Part shown: piece after piece, positions 60,814 through 64,000 of the stretch | How the letters are laid out: the number at the start of each line of letters is the position of its first letter | How positions within the stretch are numbered: the first letter of the stretch is position 1 | The notes under the pieces: model-generated | Databases searched by the model: none | The model's input: only the letters and a program-made list of their open reading frames with translations | Told to the model about the DNA's origin: nothing | DNA from: Rhizobium sp. CF080 | GTDB taxonomy: Bacteria; Pseudomonadota; Alphaproteobacteria; Rhizobiales; Rhizobiaceae | Assembly (NCBI RefSeq): GCF_000282095.2 | Contig: NZ_AKKC02000009.1 | Coordinates: forward strand, 350,147 to 414,146 | DNA length: 64,000 nt | Direction of reading: 5' to 3' | Made by a program: the position numbers and the translations under genes

Positions 60814-63767
60814 CCTCCTATCGTCTCGGATCGGGCGGCGCGATCGATCGCGGCCAGTCGCTCAACTTCACCCTTGATGGCCGGACCTACAAGGGTTTCG
60901 AGGGCGATACGCTCGCCTCGGCGCTGCTTGCCAACGACCAGATGCTGATGGCCCGCAGCTTCAAATATCATCGTCCGCGCGGGGTGCTGACGGCCGGGTC
61001 CGCCGAGCCCAATGCGCTGATGACGATCGGGTCCGGGGCGCGCGCCGAGCCGAATGCCCGGGCGACGGTGGTCGAGCTCTACAATGGCCTCGCTGCGGCT
61101 AGCCAAAACCGCTGGCCGTCGCTGAAGCACGATTTCGGCGCGGTGAACGATCTCTTCTCGCCGTTCCTCGGCGCCGGGTTCTACTACAAGACCTTCATGT
61201 GGCCGGGCGTACTCTGGGAGAAGCTCTACGAGCCGCTGATCCGCCGCGCCGCCGGGCTCGGCAAGGTCACCATGCAGGCCGATCCGGACCGCTACGAAAA
61301 GTCCTGGGCGCATTGCGACCTGCTGGTGATCGGCGCAGGCCCGACCGGCCTGATGGCGGCGCTTGCGGCCGGCCGGGCCGGGATCCGGGTCATTCTGGCC
61401 GACGAGGGGTTCAGGTTCGGCGGTTCGCTGCTGTCGGAAAGCGCTGCGGTCGGCGGCCAGCCGGCTGCGGAATTCGCGGCTGAGGTCGTCGAGGAACTGG
61501 CGACGTTGCCGAATGTCACTCTGATGCCGCGCACGACCGTGTTCGGTTGGTATGACGACATGGTGTTCGGTGCGGTCGAGCGGGTGCAGAAACATGTGGC
61601 CTCGCCATCGTCGGACCTGCCGATGGAGCGGCTGTGGCGGGTCGTTGCCAAGCGCGCGATCCTCGCCACCGGGGCGGAGGAGCGGCCGCTCGTCTTCGGC
61701 GGCAACGACAAGCCGGGCGTGATGACGGCGGGGGCCGCGCGCACCTATCTCAACCGCTACGGCGTCGCTGTCGGCGGCAAGGTCGCGGTCTTCACCAATG
61801 GCGGCTCCGGGTATCGCACCGCGGCCGATCTCCTCGCGCAGGGCGTCGATGTCACCGCGATCATCGATGCGCGGCCGCAATCGGCCGATCCGGTGCCGGA
61901 CGGCATCCGCATCATCCGCAACGGCTCGGTGATCGCCACCAAAGGGCGCCACCGCATCGAGGGGCTGATCGCCGAGCGTTCAGGCTTCGAGGAAGTGATC
62001 GGATGCGATGCGCTTGCCGTGTCCGGCGGCTGGTCGCCGATCGTGCATCTTATGTGCCAGCGCGGCGCCAAGCCCGTGTGGTCGGACGGGAAACAGGCAT
62101 TCCTGGCGCCCGACGTCGGCGGCGCTTTCGTGGCGGCCGGTTCGGCTGCCGGCCAGGCGTCGCTCGGGGATTGCCTGAAGGACGGTTCGGCCAAGGCGCA
62201 TGCGGCGCTCGATGCGCTGGGCAGGCTGGTGAGGTCCCTCGAAACACCCGAGGTCGAGGGCGAATACGACCCGTCCTTCGCCCCGCTCTGGTATGTGCCG
62301 GGCGCCCGGGACAAGGCTTTCGTCGATTTCCAGAACGACGTGCATGTCGGCGACCTCGGCCTCGCTCAGCGCGAGGGTTTTCGCCATATCGAGCACACCA
62401 AGCGTTATACGACCGCCGGCATGGCGACCGACCAGGGCAAGCTCGGCAATGTCAACACGGCCGGCATCGTCGCCGGCATGCGCGGGGTATCGCCCGCCGA
62501 GATCGGCACCACGACCTTCCGGCCGTTCTACACACCGGTCTCTTTCGGCGCTCTCGCCGGCACGGCGCGGGCCGAACATGCCGCTCCGGTGCGTACCTCG
62601 CCGCTGCATAGCTGGGCGCGGAAGAACGGCGCGACCTTTGTCGAATCCGGCCTCTGGTACCGTTCCGCCTGGTTCCCCCGGGAGGGCGAAAAGACCTGGC
62701 GTGAGAGCGTCGATCGCGAGGTGCTCAACGTTCGCGCCAATGCGGGGCTCTGCGATGTCTCCACCCTCGGCAAGATCGAGATCTTCGGGCGAGGTGCTGC
62801 GGAGTTCCTCGACCGTATCTATTCGAACAGCTTTCTGAAACTGCCGGTCGGAAGTGCGCGTTACGGGCTGATGCTGCGCGAGGACGGTATCGTCTTCGAC
62901 GACGGCACCGCGAGCCGGCTTTCCGAGACCCACTATGTGATGACCACGACGACGGCCTTTGCCGCCGAAGTCCTCGCTCATCTCGAGTTTTCGGCCCAGA
63001 CCTTCTGGCCGGAGCTCGACGTGCGGTTCGTCTCGTCGACGGATCAGTGGGCGCAGATGTCGCTTGCCGGGCCGAAGGCGCGAATCATCATGAGCCGGGT
63101 CGTGCAGGACGATATTTCCGACGCGGCCTTTCCGTTCCTCGCCGCCAGGGAGGTCACGCTACGCGGCGGGCTGAAGGCGCGGCTCTTCCGCATCTCCTTC
63201 TCGGGCGAGCTCGCCTACGAGCTCGCGGTGCCCGCCGGTTACGGCGAGGCGGTTGCCGACGCGATCATGGATGCGGGCCATGAAGAGGGGATCTGCGCCT
63301 ATGGCGTCGAGGCTCTAAACGTGCTGCGCGTCGAAAAGGGGCATGTCACCCACAACGAGCTCGACGGCCGCACCACGGCGGACGATGTCGGGCTTGGCCG
63401 GATGATGGCGATGCAGAAGCCGGATTTCATCGGCAAGCGTCTCTCGACTCGATTCGGCCTGACGGCCGCAGACCGGCTGCAGCTCGTAGGCCTCAAACCG
63501 ATCGAGGCCGACAAGGAGATCAAGGCCGGCGCGCATCTGCTGAAGGACGGCGCCAAACCGTCGCTCGCCAACGACCAGGGTTTCGTCTCCTCGGCCTGTT
63601 TCTCGCCGACATCGGGGCATTTCATCGCGCTCGCCATGCTGAAATCCGGCCGTGAACGGCTCGGCGAACGGATCATGGTCTGGGACGGGTTGCGCGGCTC
63701 GGACGTGCTTTGCGAAGTCTGCCCGTCGGTCTTCGTCGATCCCGAAAACAGCAAACTGCATCTCTGA
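60810..63767 (+). CDS. soxA: Sarcosine oxidase alpha subunit
   Basis: A 985-residue subunit. An N-terminal ferredoxin-like region carries FKYHRPRGVLTAGSAEPNAL. The NAD-binding GxGxxG lies in LVIGAGPTGLMAALAAGRAG (about residues 172-191). A middle FAD/NAD reductase domain follows, and the C-terminal folate-binding GcvT domain starts near residue 600 (LWYRSAWFPREGE) and includes MQKPDFIGKR. It binds tetrahydrofolate and takes up the formaldehyde released. Length is normal. Its stop is 10 bp before the next start. Confidence 0.95.
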   Translation: MTSYRLGSGGAIDRGQSLNFTLDGRTYKGFEGDTLASALLANDQMLMARSFKYHRPRGVLTAGSAEPNALMTIGSGARAEPNARATVVELYNGLAAASQNRWPSLKHDFGAVNDLFSPFLGAGFYYKTFMWPGVLWEKLYEPLIRRAAGLGKVTMQADPDRYEKSWAHCDLLVIGAGPTGLMAALAAGRAGIRVILADEGFRFGGSLLSESAAVGGQPAAEFAAEVVEELATLPNVTLMPRTTVFGWYDDMVFGAVERVQKHVASPSSDLPMERLWRVVAKRAILATGAEERPLVFGGNDKPGVMTAGAARTYLNRYGVAVGGKVAVFTNGGSGYRTAADLLAQGVDVTAIIDARPQSADPVPDGIRIIRNGSVIATKGRHRIEGLIAERSGFEEVIGCDALAVSGGWSPIVHLMCQRGAKPVWSDGKQAFLAPDVGGAFVAAGSAAGQASLGDCLKDGSAKAHAALDALGRLVRSLETPEVEGEYDPSFAPLWYVPGARDKAFVDFQNDVHVGDLGLAQREGFRHIEHTKRYTTAGMATDQGKLGNVNTAGIVAGMRGVSPAEIGTTTFRPFYTPVSFGALAGTARAEHAAPVRTSPLHSWARKNGATFVESGLWYRSAWFPREGEKTWRESVDREVLNVRANAGLCDVSTLGKIEIFGRGAAEFLDRIYSNSFLKLPVGSARYGLMLREDGIVFDDGTASRLSETHYVMTTTTAFAAEVLAHLEFSAQTFWPELDVRFVSSTDQWAQMSLAGPKARIIMSRVVQDDISDAAFPFLAAREVTLRGGLKARLFRISFSGELAYELAVPAGYGEAVADAIMDAGHEEGICAYGVEALNVLRVEKGHVTHNELDGRTTADDVGLGRMMAMQKPDFIGKRLSTRFGLTAADRLQLVGLKPIEADKEIKAGAHLLKDGAKPSLANDQGFVSSACFSPTSGHFIALAMLKSGRERLGERIMVWDGLRGSDVLCEVCPSVFVDPENSKLHL

Positions 63768-63777
63768 GGGCAGCTTA

Positions 63778-64000
63778 ATGTCGATCAACCTTCTCCACCG
63801 GCATGTCCTCGAGGATCATATTTCCGGCTTCGAGACGGATCCCAATCCGAACCACCTCTTAGTCATGCGCCGGCCGGTGATCTTCTCGGTTCTCGCCCGT
63901 GCCGGCCGCGAGGCCGAGGTCGCCGAGGCCTTGTGGAATGCCGAGGATGTCGCGCCGCGCTTCTGCAGCCCGTCCGAATGGCTCGCGGTATCGCAGACGG
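63778..64000 (+). CDS. soxG: Sarcosine oxidase gamma subunit (partial, cut by window end)
   Basis: The first 74 codons of an open frame that runs off the right edge. It begins MSINLLHRHVLEDHISGFET and has LEDHIS and VAEALWNAEDVAPRFCSPSE. It is directly downstream of soxA with a GAGGGCAG site. Position and short charged start fit SoxG, the small folate-binding subunit. The stop codon is outside the window. Confidence 0.8.
   Translation, partial: MSINLLHRHVLEDHISGFETDPNPNHLLVMRRPVIFSVLARAGREAEVAEALWNAEDVAPRFCSPSEWLAVSQT

Overview
The window is a GC-rich chromosomal segment of an alphaproteobacterium, most probably a member of the Rhizobiaceae (Rhizobium/Neorhizobium/Agrobacterium type). The evidence is CtrA, ChpT and SciP together, a purA - rpoH - rluD neighbourhood, GANTC sites upstream of ctrA, EcfG-type stress promoters, and three rhizobial palindromic intergenic repeats (RIME-like) at about 2.08, 21.45 and 31.72 kb. 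Coding is dense on both strands. I found no rRNA, tRNA, CRISPR array, insertion sequence or prophage block.

Layout. 0-6 kb (+): branched-chain 2-oxoacid dehydrogenase operon (an HSD10-like dehydrogenase, then E1alpha, E1beta, E2, E3) for Val/Leu/Ile breakdown. 6-9 kb: a DUF4087 secreted protein, a phosphoesterase/nucleotidyltransferase-like pair, and two small genes with EcfG (general stress) promoter signatures. 9-13 kb: heme uptake and use, with hutX and an IsdG-like monooxygenase divergent from hmuTUV. 13-17 kb: galE/exoB, ung, a quinone-detoxification-like pair (ring-cleaving dioxygenase plus esterase) and a DUF4344 metallopeptidase. 18-23.5 kb: MarR - EmrA - EmrB efflux, then an aldehyde dehydrogenase overlapping a RidA protein. 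23.7-26.7 kb: L,D-transpeptidase facing a lytic-transglycosylase-like lipoprotein, LtrA, and a GNAT enzyme.

26.7-35 kb is the most unusual part. A tightly overlapping minus-strand operon encodes an ABC uptake system (substrate-binding protein, ATPase, permease), a cytosine-deaminase-like amidohydrolase, an FAD-linked oxidase and an NAD(P)H-quinone-reductase-like flavoprotein. A LysR regulator is divergent from it and a creatininase-family hydrolase is convergent with the regulator. Together these look like a regulated uptake and degradation route for an N-heterocyclic or amide compound whose identity I cannot give.

35-47.5 kb: a secreted Cys-containing protein, a chemoreceptor, a DMT exporter, purA, an 899-residue acidic membrane protein, a HigBA toxin-antitoxin pair with a clear operator, an ACT-domain protein, rpoH, a methyltransferase, DUF1127, and a 53-residue Cys-rich protein next to an AraC regulator with its own Cys cluster. 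48-52.7 kb: rluD-type pseudouridine synthase, a single-TM protein, an rRNA/tRNA methyltransferase, a coiled-coil membrane protein and DUF1134. 52.8-57 kb is a cell-cycle block: chpT, a single-domain receiver, ctrA, fliJ and sciP, with a GNAT protein and a PqiA protein between fliJ and sciP. 57-59 kb: an exopolysaccharide sugar transferase and a DUF2793/C1q-like phage- or GTA-type fibre protein. 59-64 kb (+): heterotetrameric sarcosine oxidase soxBDA, with soxG cut by the window end.
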